A DNA stretch of 64,000 nucleotides from CAYZTY01 sp964444665. Its GTDB lineage: Bacteria > Planctomycetota > Phycisphaerae > Sedimentisphaerales > CAYZTY01. The translations under genes were made by a program, and so were the position numbers. Below the pieces are notes generated by a model. That model was not told the origin of the DNA, made no database searches, and saw only the letters and a program-made list of their open reading frames with translations. Positions 44,664 through 54,012 of the stretch are shown here, in pieces (position 1 is the first letter of the stretch; each line of letters starts with the position of its first letter). Location of the stretch: the NCBI GenBank assembly GCA_964444665.1, contig CAYUIE010000011.1:53621-117620 (forward strand). Reading direction: 5' to 3'.

Positions 44664-45821
44664 TTACTCAAAAAAAATCGCCTTTTCCTTTTCAACACAG
44701 GCCGCTGCATAGAGAAACATTGCAGCCGACCAGCTCTGCCAATCCTGTCCCTGAGGTGTGCCGTCCTGGGCGCGATGCCACTCGTTAAAACCGAACTCCA
44801 CCTCCGCCTGGCGAGGTTGTTTAATAAGATTGGCCAAGGACAGCAGCTTTTTCCTTGCCAGGATTAATTTACCCGCTGAGACCAAAGCCGCAATATAAAA
44901 TCCGCAAATAAACGGCCAAATACCGCCGTTATGATACTCCCCCGGCTGATTATACTTTTTATAACGAGGCATCCAGTCAGGGTCTTCTTCCCTTATATAA
45001 GGGAAAAAATTTGGAGGTAAGTCGACTGCAAGCTCTTCTCTTTGCCTCATCGCTTTGCATTCAGCTTCTATCCAGGCGATAAGCTTTTGTGCTCTCGAAG
45101 GTCGTGCGATTCCGGATAAAATTGCCAGGCTGTTGCCTAATAAGTCAAAGCGCTCACTCCGATGCACCTTGTATGACCACATAGCGTAGTAGGGCTTAGA
45201 CTTTAAGACCAGGCCTTCATGAATATGACGATTTTGCCTGTCGTCCTTGACCGTAAATCTTCCCATATCCTGTTTAACTTTGGCGGCTCTTTCGTGCTGT
45301 TCAAATAAACGAAGATAGATATAGACAACAGTGTTTACAAACAGTCCATACCCTAAAACCCACTGTTCATCACGCCAGTCACTTGTCGGCAATTGTGCAA
45401 CAAGGTATCGGTTTGTAGGGCTTTGATATTCCATCCAATTCAATGCTTTCTGGGCAGCATCTTCAAGGAAGTCGCCTTCCCCCATTACCTTTCGGTACAT
45501 TCCTAAGGCCATGAGAAATAAAGGAGTGGTGTCACTCGAACCCCTATCCTGAGGGTCATGGACTAACGATGGAATATGGCCGAATTCAGATTGATTCTTC
45601 GCAAGCGTTTCCAGCACTCTGCGCAAAGACTTCAGCAGTCTTTTGTTTTGTGTGGTCAAAATGCCCAATGAGCATATCATTAAATCCCTCGTATACGGCT
45701 CCGGATATCCCCAGCCCGCGGTGCGAGGTAAGTTTCTATAAGCGCCGTGATTGTTATGGAGCAATACCTCCAGTGCCGCCCGCCTGGCTTTATTGATCAA
45801 ATCATTTTGCTGTTTACTCAT
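44664..45821 (-). CDS. GH100-like (invertase or debranching-type) alpha/alpha-barrel hydrolase
   Basis: A protein of 385 residues, an (alpha/alpha)6 barrel. Motifs: GYPEPYTRDLMICSLGIL with its Asp, HDPQDRGSSDTTPLF, PGEYHNGGIWPFICGFY, and FNEWHRAQDGTPQGQDWQSWSAAMF. The last resembles the C-terminal NEW...GxPxGxxWQSWTA block of neutral/alkaline invertases (GH100), while the whole also resembles amylo-1,6-glucosidase domains. It therefore may cleave sucrose or an alpha-glucan. It starts one base after the GT4 stop, so the GT4-hydrolase pair is strictly coupled. No signal peptide. Confidence 0.75.
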   Translation of the reverse strand: MSKQQNDLINKARRAALEVLLHNNHGAYRNLPRTAGWGYPEPYTRDLMICSLGILTTQNKRLLKSLRRVLETLAKNQSEFGHIPSLVHDPQDRGSSDTTPLFLMALGMYRKVMGEGDFLEDAAQKALNWMEYQSPTNRYLVAQLPTSDWRDEQWVLGYGLFVNTVVYIYLRLFEQHERAAKVKQDMGRFTVKDDRQNRHIHEGLVLKSKPYYAMWSYKVHRSERFDLLGNSLAILSGIARPSRAQKLIAWIEAECKAMRQREELAVDLPPNFFPYIREEDPDWMPRYKKYNQPGEYHNGGIWPFICGFYIAALVSAGKLILARKKLLSLANLIKQPRQAEVEFGFNEWHRAQDGTPQGQDWQSWSAAMFLYAAACVEKEKAIFFE

Positions 45822-45822
45822 A

Positions 45823-46965
45823 CTACGATATACCTAAACGTTTTGAGATGATGTTAACAAATTTCTTTGCTATCACCCGATAGTCAAAATTCTCAATAAC
45901 TCGCTGCCTGCCATTTTTCCCCATTTTTTCTCTCAATCCTGAGTCTTGCATTAAATCCATAAAATAGTTTGCAATGTCATGAACGCTTGCCCGGTAATCT
46001 ACAATCCGAGGCCTTTTGAAAACGAATTTATGACCCGTTTCATAGCCGGATTCATCACCGAGCATCGTCTCTCTTAATCTAATTTCCTGTGCAACCTCCG
46101 CAAGAAAAGCTGTCTTGCCATGCACTAATGTATCCAACATCCCCATCGCCTTGATTCCTACGACGGGTTTCTCACAAGAATTGGCCTCTATCTGAATCAT
46201 CCCGAATCCTTCCAGTCGCGAAGGTGACGCATAAATATCGCAGGCTGCTAAAAGAAACGGCATAAAATTCCTCGAAACCCTGCTGGTCGTATATATGACA
46301 TTCTTATCTATGCCGAGATGTGTAGCAAGATGCAAATCTGAAAGGTTCTGTTGCTCTGTCCGGGGTTGAGGCCAGACCTTGCAGACATATTTCCAGTCCG
46401 GTGCCTTGGTATCGTTTATCGCCAAAGCCTGCATAACTTCCTGAGCGCCTTTGGACGCTGCATCACCTCCCACGGTCAATACCATAATCTGGTCGTCTGC
46501 AACCCCCAGCGCTTCTCTTACGGTCGTGATTTTAGGGTCGTTCTTGGGACGAGGTATAAAAGAATCAGTGTCACAACCAACATGTAATACCTCGATATTT
46601 TTACCGCTCAGACCATCCCGCATATAGATTTTCTTGACCCAGTGGGACGTCACAAGTATCAACGGCAAAGTTTCAAGAATCTCACGGTAATTTGCCATAT
46701 AGCCGTCGGCAACAAGCCAGGGAACTGCCTGCACACCGTATCGCTGTGGATGTAAAACCAGGTGTGGTGTATGTCCCCAGTAGCCGATTCCCACGACGAT
46801 ATCCGGCTCAAACCATCTGTAATACCATTCTTTCTCCTGGGCCGATTCGAAGTTTACGGAAAAAACCTCAATCCCCATCTCCTCCAGCCCTCGATGCAGC
46901 AAATGTCCCTGTGTCGCAAGTCCCGCCGGTGAAGGAGGATAATCATATAGTAATAATACTTTCAT
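45823..46965 (-). CDS. GT4-family glycosyltransferase
   Basis: A protein of 380 residues with a GT-B fold. The N-terminal domain opens MKVLLLYDYPPSPAG and the C-terminal nucleotide-sugar domain has MVLTVGGDAASKGAQE, ACDIYASPSRLEGFGMIQIEANSCEKPVV (the E-x7-E motif of GT4 enzymes), and GKTAFLAE. It is cytoplasmic and would transfer a sugar from a nucleotide donor. It is flanked by a PIG-L deacetylase and a GH100-like hydrolase in one operon. That pairing recalls BshA/BshB, but its N-terminus lacks the BshA loop, so bacillithiol synthesis is not claimed. Confidence 0.88.
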   Translation of the reverse strand: MKVLLLYDYPPSPAGLATQGHLLHRGLEEMGIEVFSVNFESAQEKEWYYRWFEPDIVVGIGYWGHTPHLVLHPQRYGVQAVPWLVADGYMANYREILETLPLILVTSHWVKKIYMRDGLSGKNIEVLHVGCDTDSFIPRPKNDPKITTVREALGVADDQIMVLTVGGDAASKGAQEVMQALAINDTKAPDWKYVCKVWPQPRTEQQNLSDLHLATHLGIDKNVIYTTSRVSRNFMPFLLAACDIYASPSRLEGFGMIQIEANSCEKPVVGIKAMGMLDTLVHGKTAFLAEVAQEIRLRETMLGDESGYETGHKFVFKRPRIVDYRASVHDIANYFMDLMQDSGLREKMGKNGRQRVIENFDYRVIAKKFVNIISKRLGIS

Positions 46966-46989
46966 TTTCTCAGCTCCAATAATCCGATA

Positions 46990-47622
46990 TTAAATTGCTG
47001 CTCTGAAGCACCGAAACGCTTCTTGTCGGGGTGTTGTTCTTGCTTCAAAGCTGTCTTTGCCGAAACCGTAAATTTTCGTAATTATATCATACTTTTTCTG
47101 CCAGATATCATCAGGTAAATTTATCTTCAAATCAGCATTTTGCTCGGGACGCGGCAGATATTTTTCCCCACCATCTTCGTACGCAAAAGACCAAACCTGT
47201 TCTGCCTGCAATCTGTCGGAATTCCACAGATTCAAAACCGCTTTGGCTGTCTCTTCATGTCGAAGGTGCCGCGTATATTCTCCGGAGGTGCTGTGAGTTA
47301 AAATTAAGTCAAATTTGTTCAAGGGCAACAATTCCATAATAGTATCCTGAATATCCTGCTCAGACAAAGGTATTTGTTCCGGCCCGTCATCAAGGTCGCC
47401 CATTGCCCCCGAAGCACTAAGAGCTTCCAATGCCTCTAAGAACTTTGGGGCTCGGTCCGGGTCACTTCTTCTGCAAATTGTTATGACGGTCCACCTGGCC
47501 TGCGGATTCATCAATATTAAGCCGCCCGCCCACAAGGTTTCATCATCAGGATGCGCAACAATGACGGCACATTTACTATTTGTCTTTATGTATGAGTTTT
47601 CGTAGTTATCACCAGCGCCCAT
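46990..47622 (-). CDS. PIG-L family (LmbE-like) deacetylase
   Basis: A protein of 210 residues. The zinc site AHPDDETLWAGG is at about 19-30, with a later HSTSGEYTRHLRHEE at about 113-127 providing the third ligand. The family removes N-acetyl groups from glucosamine-type sugars. It is the first gene of the cluster with GT4 and the hydrolase; the genes are spaced by 24 and 1 bases. The actual substrate is unknown; a deacetylated glycoside made by the GT4 is a reasonable guess. Confidence 0.9.
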   Translation of the reverse strand: MGAGDNYENSYIKTNSKCAVIVAHPDDETLWAGGLILMNPQARWTVITICRRSDPDRAPKFLEALEALSASGAMGDLDDGPEQIPLSEQDIQDTIMELLPLNKFDLILTHSTSGEYTRHLRHEETAKAVLNLWNSDRLQAEQVWSFAYEDGGEKYLPRPEQNADLKINLPDDIWQKKYDIITKIYGFGKDSFEARTTPRQEAFRCFRAAI

Positions 47623-47780
47623 ATTGGTCTCCTTAAAAAAATGGGCGATAACAGTGTAACAATCGCCGGCAGTAAAGTCAAAATTCCCCCGGTCAATAAA
47701 TTTTAATAGAATTTCTAATCAGTTTTTTATATCATGGATAGTTCTCTGGTGCTTACATACTAATAATAAGGATTTATCAG

Positions 47781-49637
47781 ATGCTGTTAAGTGATGGCTT
47801 GGTATTACAAAGGGGTACCGGCACAAAGATATGCGGCCGGGCCGCCGCAGACCAGAAGGTAACAATAAACTTTAACGGCAAGACATATAACGCCACAGCC
47901 GCTGCAAACGGCAAATGGGTGGTAATACTCTCCGAATTAAAGGCGGGCGGCCCCTACAATATGGAAATCGATGCCGGTAATCATAGAACTATAAAAAACA
48001 TCCTGATAGGCGATGTATGGGTATGTTCGGGCCAGTCGAATATGGAACTACCAATGGACAGGGTAAAATATCGTTATGCAGATATTATCGCTAATTCCGA
48101 CAATCCAGTCATAAGACACTTTGCTGTTCCCCTAAGGTATGATTTTAAAACACCTCAGGAAGAGCTGGAATCCGGCAGATGGGAATCAGCTAATCCTGAT
48201 AGTGTTCTTAATTTTTCAGCCATAGGTTATTTTTTTGCAAAAGCATTATTCGAAAAATACCACGTACCCATAGGTTTGATTAATGCAAGTGTCGGTGGGT
48301 CACCCGCCGAGGCGTGGTTGAGTGAGGATGCCTTAAAGACATTTCCCGCCCACCTGAAAACAGCAGAAAAATTCAAGGACAGCGCTTATCTTGCTCGAAT
48401 CGAAAAAGAAGACATTGAAGTTAGCAATGAATGGTATAACCGCGCACATCAACAGGATAAGGGCCTGGCAAACGGCCAAAAACCATGGTTCGATACAAGT
48501 TACGACGCCTCGGAATGGTCAACGATGAAATTACCTGCTTACTGGGAAGACGAAGGATTAGAGCCCTTGAACGGAGTTGTCTGGTTCAGAAAGGAATTTG
48601 ATATCCCGGCCTCTCTGGTCGGTAAACCTGCAAGGCTTTTACTTGGCAGGATTGTGGATAATGATACAGCTTATATTAACGGCACACTTGTAGGTACAAC
48701 TGGATACCAGTACCCACCAAGAATATATGATGTTCCTGAAAACTTACTTAAGGCAGGTAAGAATACCATCGTAGTAAGAGTTATTAATACCGCAGACCGG
48801 GGAGGATTTATCAAAGACAAACCATACCAGCTAACCGCGGGAGGGCAAACAATTGACCTAAAAGGCCAATGGCAGTACAAGGTAGGAGCAGTCACAGACC
48901 CCCTACCCGCCCCAACCTTCTTTCAATACCAGCCATTAGGTTTGTTTAACGGAATGATTGCCCCACTCCTGGATTATACAATTAAAGGTGTTATATGGTA
49001 CCAGGGCGAATCGAATGTTGGAAGAGCACGCGAATATCAGAAACTATTTCCTGCGTTGATTGCCGACTGGAGGCAAAAATGGAAACAGGGAGATTTCCCA
49101 TTTTTGTTTGTCCAGCTTGCCAATTATTTGCAGCCTCAAGAGCAGCCTTCTGAGGGTGGTTGGGCCGAGCTTAGGGAAGCACAGCTTAAAACACTCGGTG
49201 TTCCTAATACCGCAATGGCTGTTGCAGCCGATGTTGGTGAATGGAATGACCCTCATCCTCTAAATAAGAAAGATGTAGGCGAGCGGCTCGCGCTTGCGGC
49301 CCAAAAAGTGGCTTATGGAGATAAAAATGTAGTTCATTCCGGCCCGATTTACCAGTCTATGCAAATTGAAGGAAACAAAATCATTATCTCACTTACAAAT
49401 ATCAGTGGTGGATTAATGGTTAAAGGTGCCGGTGAACCGGGGCATTTCGCCATTGCCGGTGCCGACAAAAAATTTGTCTGGGCAAAGGCAAAAATACAGG
49501 ACAATAAAATCATTGTCTGGAGCGACCATGTACCCAACCCTGTGGCTGTGCGGTATGCATGGGCCGACAATCCTGAAGGCGCAAATTTATATAATAAGGA
49601 AGGCTTACCTGCATCACCTTTCCGAACAGATGAGTAA
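47781..49637 (+). CDS. Sialate O-acetylesterase-like (SASA) carbohydrate esterase
   Basis: A protein of 618 residues. The SGNH-type nucleophile is Ser 86 in VWVCSGQSNMELPM. The second conserved block is VIWYQGESNVGRAREY, and the Asp-His pair lies near DPHPLNKKDVG. A jelly-roll insert (ASEWSTMKLPAYWEDEG...VVWFRKEFDIPAS...LLLGRIVDNDTAYING) lies between, as in bacterial CE6/SIAE enzymes. It removes O-acetyl groups from sugars or xylan. No signal peptide precedes MLLSDGLVLQ, so an upstream start may be missed or it is cytoplasmic. Its place between two GH10 genes fits acetylated xylan degradation. Confidence 0.87.
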   Translation: MLLSDGLVLQRGTGTKICGRAAADQKVTINFNGKTYNATAAANGKWVVILSELKAGGPYNMEIDAGNHRTIKNILIGDVWVCSGQSNMELPMDRVKYRYADIIANSDNPVIRHFAVPLRYDFKTPQEELESGRWESANPDSVLNFSAIGYFFAKALFEKYHVPIGLINASVGGSPAEAWLSEDALKTFPAHLKTAEKFKDSAYLARIEKEDIEVSNEWYNRAHQQDKGLANGQKPWFDTSYDASEWSTMKLPAYWEDEGLEPLNGVVWFRKEFDIPASLVGKPARLLLGRIVDNDTAYINGTLVGTTGYQYPPRIYDVPENLLKAGKNTIVVRVINTADRGGFIKDKPYQLTAGGQTIDLKGQWQYKVGAVTDPLPAPTFFQYQPLGLFNGMIAPLLDYTIKGVIWYQGESNVGRAREYQKLFPALIADWRQKWKQGDFPFLFVQLANYLQPQEQPSEGGWAELREAQLKTLGVPNTAMAVAADVGEWNDPHPLNKKDVGERLALAAQKVAYGDKNVVHSGPIYQSMQIEGNKIIISLTNISGGLMVKGAGEPGHFAIAGADKKFVWAKAKIQDNKIIVWSDHVPNPVAVRYAWADNPEGANLYNKEGLPASPFRTDE

Positions 49638-49757
49638 CACTGCCGATAGCACACCAAATGTCTTGACTTGGCTTTACTTTTCTGCATACTAAGCAAAGAT
49701 TATCAATTGGTTAGTTGATAAAAAATAGTAGTAAAATACACATAAGGAGCGCAGATT

Positions 49758-51002
49758 ATGAAAACAAGTTCAAAATCGTTAATTCTTGCTGGAAGTGCAC
49801 TTATTGTCCCTGGCTGTTCAGCGCAGGACAACCTTTCAGCAATGCTGACGCCACCTGCAATAGAAACTCGGATAGCAGAAATCCGGATGGGCGATATGAT
49901 AGTAAAGACCAAACCGGGAGCTGATGTTAAGGTTCAGCAGGTGCGTCACGAATTTTTATTCGGCACGGCGATTCCAAATTCACTTGCGGAAAAAGAAGGG
50001 GGTGCTATGTCATCGAGTGATAGGAAGATGTTTTTGAAAGTACTTTCTGAAAACTTCAACTACGCAGTACACGAAAACGCCTTGAAATGGTACGACTGCG
50101 AAAAAAAGCCGAATGTCGTTGATTATTATACGGCGGACAGAATATGGGAGCTGTGTAATGAATTTAACATACCGATGCGGGGCCATTGTATATTTTGGGC
50201 CAAAAGTCAATTCGTTATGGACTGGTTAAAAAAGCTAAATAACGACGAGCTTCGCGCGGCAATGAAACGTCGAGCGATTGATGTTACAAAACATTATAAG
50301 GGCCGGATTGAGGAATTCGACCTGAATAATGAAATGATCGATGGCGACTTTTACCGTAGTCGCCTGGGTAAAGATATTATTAAAGAGATGGCCTATATGG
50401 CAAAGGAAGGAAATCCGGACGTCACTTTGTATGTGAACGACTACGGAATACTTGTTGACCAGGGTTACAATGCCGAGAGTTTTATAAATCAAATCGAAAA
50501 GCTTCTTGCTGATGGCGTTCCCATCGACGGGATTGGCTGCCAAGGACACATGGTCACTCTCAGTAAAAACGGCGGCGAGGCCGAGCACGTCCAGAAGACT
50601 CTCGACAAGCTCGCGAAGTTTAATCTTCCGATTAAAATCACCGAATGCCTTTTCAAGGCCGACAACGAAAAAGGCAAGGCCGAAGCACTACAAATGTTTT
50701 TCCCGGTCTGTTTTGCACACCCCAGTGTAGAAGCTATTGTAATGTGGGGCTTCTGGGAAAAAGGTCACTGGATGCCGCATACTGCAATGTGGAAAAAAGA
50801 CTGGAGCATTACTCCTCAGGCAGAAGCTTATCGCGACTTAGTTTTTAACAAGTGGTGGACCAGCACTTCCGGCAAGGCTGACAGCAATGGAAATTTCAAA
50901 ACACGCGCTTTTTACGGTGATTACGAAATCACATCGAATGACAAGACAAGGAAAGCAACTCTCAGCAAGAAAGATAAATCGACAAATGTAAGTTTTGAAT
51001 AA
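49758..51002 (+). CDS. GH10 endo-beta-1,4-xylanase lipoprotein
   Basis: A protein of 414 residues, close paralog of the protein at 42722-43888, with the same FDLNNEMI (acid/base Glu 192) and IKITECLF (nucleophile Glu 296) motifs. It carries a lipoprotein-type signal (ILAGSALIVPGC, Cys 20) that the other copy lacks, so it is probably surface-anchored. The start ATG has AAGGAG about nine bases upstream. It follows the acetylesterase gene by 120 bases on the same strand. The pair suggests one surface and one internal enzyme acting on xylan and its fragments. Confidence 0.87.
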   Translation: MKTSSKSLILAGSALIVPGCSAQDNLSAMLTPPAIETRIAEIRMGDMIVKTKPGADVKVQQVRHEFLFGTAIPNSLAEKEGGAMSSSDRKMFLKVLSENFNYAVHENALKWYDCEKKPNVVDYYTADRIWELCNEFNIPMRGHCIFWAKSQFVMDWLKKLNNDELRAAMKRRAIDVTKHYKGRIEEFDLNNEMIDGDFYRSRLGKDIIKEMAYMAKEGNPDVTLYVNDYGILVDQGYNAESFINQIEKLLADGVPIDGIGCQGHMVTLSKNGGEAEHVQKTLDKLAKFNLPIKITECLFKADNEKGKAEALQMFFPVCFAHPSVEAIVMWGFWEKGHWMPHTAMWKKDWSITPQAEAYRDLVFNKWWTSTSGKADSNGNFKTRAFYGDYEITSNDKTRKATLSKKDKSTNVSFE

Positions 51003-51163
51003 TGGAAGTGTTATTTCAAAAAAAGCAGTGTCATTCTGAGGTGAAACCGAAGAATCTCATCTTTTCAGTCATAGAGAAAGACTTTAATTCGATACTCTTT
51101 GTTCACAATGGCAATCCAGATAAAATCGGGATACCTTTTCATTAAAGCATATTAGAAATAAAA

Positions 51164-53374
51164 ATGATCAGGGGACAAGAATCTAAGCTGATAGTCAGGA
51201 TTTTACATCTATCTGATTTACAATCCTCATACGACCAAGACCATTGGTGGGTTTCTTACGGCCAATATAACAACAAACTGCACAAGCTGTTATGCGATTT
51301 TCTAAATAAACATGTCCCGGGGGAACCTATTGACCTGGTTCTCGTAACAGGGGACATAGCACAACACGGTTGTGATAAAGAGTATAAAGCCCCCAAAGAA
51401 ATGGTTGATTCTTTATTGGGGAAACTTGACAATAACCCACAGCTACTCATTATCCCTGGCAATCACGATGTTAACAGGGAGAAGGCTAAAAAAGCAAAAG
51501 AAGATTTCCCTAATAATCAAAGGATGTATTTCATACATAAATTCGAAGATTATAACAAATTCACTGGTTCCTTCTCTAACGATTTGGAAACACGCTTTGA
51601 AACCCCTTACATTAAGAAAGAAATTACGAAAGAATACAATTCTGGAAAGATATCTATCCGCATCATCGGATTGAATTCCTGTATGGAATCACCGCAAAGA
51701 GATTATGGGATCGTTGGCTCAATGCAATTAGGCAAGTTATCCGAATGGATAGATACGTTGTATGATACGCCCTACACCTTAAAGATTGCGGCATTTCATC
51801 ATAATCCATTGCTTCTCAGTTCCCCTGCAGAAGACTATCTTGTGGATTTAATTCGATCGCATAAAGGAAAACTGGATTACAGTACAGAATTAAAGCCTCT
51901 ACAGGATTATCTACATAATTCGGAAGATGTGCTAAAGACCCTATCGGAAAAAGGCTTTTCTTTAGTCCTGCACGGACATCAACATTTCGATGGTGTCCTT
52001 TGGATCAATTTCCCCGGTGAAGGAGGTCAACCGTTCGTTCGTCAGGGAATCGCCGCATTTGGTGCAGGTAGCATAATCGGCTATCAACATCCCACCCGCT
52101 CTTTCGGTAAGGAATTAGCCCCTTCGGCGCAACTTCTTACTATTGAAGTCATCCCCTGGGGCTGGCGGATAACAATTGAACGAATCAGTATTGATATCAA
52201 TGATATTTCCAATCCAAAGGCAAGCCTTACTCATAAAACACGGTTCCATATCCCTCGTGCAAAGATTCTCGAGCCGATTCTGGCCGTATCTAAGACCTTT
52301 GAAAATATACATAATTTTATCCTTAAGCCTCCACAACAGCCGGAAGAAGATAAATTTATTGCCACAGAAGAAAATCTCTCTCGTTATGTCATATGGCAAG
52401 CTAATAATTCAAATTCGGGAATAAATCCTGAAATTGAAATTTTTGAAGATGAAAATAAAAACCAATTTGACAAAAATTTAATCCAGGATCTGAGAAAGCT
52501 GACTCTTTACGGCTTACGTGACTGGGCTAACGGGAAAAACGTCTATGGTGACAATGAATTTGTTGCCCTTAAACGCCTTAAGATTCACAATAAATCACTG
52601 AAAGCCTATGTGGAAGCAGTCCGTTTTGCCCATACCCGGATTATAAATTGGCAGATTCAAAAAAAAATATTAACTTGCAAAGATAAAAATCAGCCTATGT
52701 CCTTTCGGGAAAAATGGATTCTCAGCAATAATTTATTTACAAATAAAAATGATAGGAGTTTTTTTCAAAAATTCCCCTATTTAAACTCGCGAAATGAAGT
52801 AACTGTAGTGGCAACTTTTAGACAAAGTAATAAAACATACTTGATAATCCGGAAGCGGTGCAAAGAACATGCAGTAGGAGTCGGTGAAATCATGCTTTTT
52901 ACATCTGGAGCGTGTCGGATAAGTCGGGAAGATGTGGAAAAGAAAAAGAAGAATTTGGTGGAAGAAGGTGCAATAAAAGAGATGATGTTCGAAACAGGTT
53001 TTAATTCCAACAAGAAGATAGACAGCGAATTCAACCTCATAGGTCTTTACCTCGATCCGTTGCACTTTACACCAGTTTGGTTCTACTTATTACAGATAGG
53101 AACAACCGATTACAATAATTTCTTTGAACCTATCAATCCACAAAATGACGAAGTCGTAGAACTCAATAAAAAACCTGACGCACCCGGGCGTGACGAATGG
53201 GAAGCACCCAGCTACTATGCTGTTCCTATTATCAATAATGAGGAATACAAAGACCTATACGAAAGGATCTGCAAAGGTATTGAAAGATTGACCAACCGCG
53301 AAAACGGCCTTACAATCAGTGATGACCCATCTGTGGGTCTCTGGCTCTGGTATAGTTCCTTTCAAAATCACTAA
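51164..53374 (+). CDS. Calcineurin-like metallophosphoesterase with C-terminal Nudix-like region
   Basis: A protein of 736 residues. The N-terminal metallophosphoesterase domain (1-300) has all metal motifs: LHLSDLQSS, LVTGDIAQHG, IIPGNHDVN, AAFHHNPL and LVLHGHQHFDG. From about 420 a second region of unknown origin begins. Around residues 577-610 it has VEEGAIKEMMFETGF, which resembles the second half of a Nudix box (REUXEEXGU). The chain ends with a helix-rich segment. A nuclease or nucleotide phosphohydrolase role is likely; the combination is unusual. ATG 51164 has a weak ribosome site. No partner gene is adjacent. Confidence 0.8.
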   Translation: MIRGQESKLIVRILHLSDLQSSYDQDHWWVSYGQYNNKLHKLLCDFLNKHVPGEPIDLVLVTGDIAQHGCDKEYKAPKEMVDSLLGKLDNNPQLLIIPGNHDVNREKAKKAKEDFPNNQRMYFIHKFEDYNKFTGSFSNDLETRFETPYIKKEITKEYNSGKISIRIIGLNSCMESPQRDYGIVGSMQLGKLSEWIDTLYDTPYTLKIAAFHHNPLLLSSPAEDYLVDLIRSHKGKLDYSTELKPLQDYLHNSEDVLKTLSEKGFSLVLHGHQHFDGVLWINFPGEGGQPFVRQGIAAFGAGSIIGYQHPTRSFGKELAPSAQLLTIEVIPWGWRITIERISIDINDISNPKASLTHKTRFHIPRAKILEPILAVSKTFENIHNFILKPPQQPEEDKFIATEENLSRYVIWQANNSNSGINPEIEIFEDENKNQFDKNLIQDLRKLTLYGLRDWANGKNVYGDNEFVALKRLKIHNKSLKAYVEAVRFAHTRIINWQIQKKILTCKDKNQPMSFREKWILSNNLFTNKNDRSFFQKFPYLNSRNEVTVVATFRQSNKTYLIIRKRCKEHAVGVGEIMLFTSGACRISREDVEKKKKNLVEEGAIKEMMFETGFNSNKKIDSEFNLIGLYLDPLHFTPVWFYLLQIGTTDYNNFFEPINPQNDEVVELNKKPDAPGRDEWEAPSYYAVPIINNEEYKDLYERICKGIERLTNRENGLTISDDPSVGLWLWYSSFQNH

Positions 53375-53394
53375 AAAACTAAGGAATCAAACCA

Positions 53395-53748
53395 ATGTAC
53401 AAGGATATAGTTATTAAAAATGTAACCGCCCTCACTGCCCATCCGACAAGACGTAAGGGTATTTTTGAAAAAAAACTCTTAAGCCCTGATGAAAGCCCAC
53501 ACCAGAACATCGTTTTTATCGAGGCAGAGCAAGGAGCGGTTGTTGAATACCACCTGGTCAAGAACAGCGAGAGCCTTTATATACTTGAGGGGCTTTTCGC
53601 AGTGGTCTTGGCTGATGACAGAAAAATCATGGAACCGGGTTCTATTTGCTATTTTGCCCCGGAATTATCCCATGGTTTGGAGTGTCTCAAAGGGCCGGGT
53701 AAGTTTCTAGTGGTCTTTGCCCCCGCGGCAAAAGAAGTTTCTTCTTAA
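53395..53748 (+). CDS. Cupin-domain protein
   Basis: A protein of 117 residues with a single cupin barrel: GAVVEYHLVKNSESLYILEGLFAVVL, then GSICYFAPELSHGLE. The residues aligned with the usual metal ligands are changed (no HxH before the Glu), so metal binding is uncertain; it may be a small-molecule binder. It starts 20 bases after the metallophosphoesterase gene, so they may be co-transcribed. Confidence 0.8.
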   Translation: MYKDIVIKNVTALTAHPTRRKGIFEKKLLSPDESPHQNIVFIEAEQGAVVEYHLVKNSESLYILEGLFAVVLADDRKIMEPGSICYFAPELSHGLECLKGPGKFLVVFAPAAKEVSS

Positions 53749-53796
53749 AATAAAAAATCCAATTGAAAAATAAATTTCATGGTTAAGTTTATTGTA

Positions 53797-53828
53797 AAAA
53801 GCCCTGTGCTGTATGGTTCAGGGCTTTT
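53797..53828 (+). terminator. Hairpin terminator after the cupin gene
   Basis: AAAAGCCCTG pairs with CAGGGCTTTT around a 12-base loop (TGCTGTATGGTT), 48 bases after the cupin stop. Both stem and loop recur almost unchanged at 63844-63871, so it also acts as a dispersed repeat. Confidence 0.75.
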
Positions 53829-54012
53829 GAGCTTTCAGTATCTATATCATAAATGTCATTTATTTTTTCCCTCTGAACGTTATACATAGCGGTTGCCAGG
53901 CGCCAGAATCTGGGCCGTCTCGGAGAGTTGTCGTTGATGTATTTTGGGGTTTGATAAAGAGTGCAGGGTTGGGTAGTATGTGGTCGGGAACAGAAATTTG
54001 ATTTAGATTTAG

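Noticed and set aside
45823..47622. GT4 plus PIG-L pair as bacillithiol genes bshA/bshB
   Set aside because: The GT4 N-terminus lacks the expected BshA sequence and the third cluster gene is a GH100-like hydrolase.
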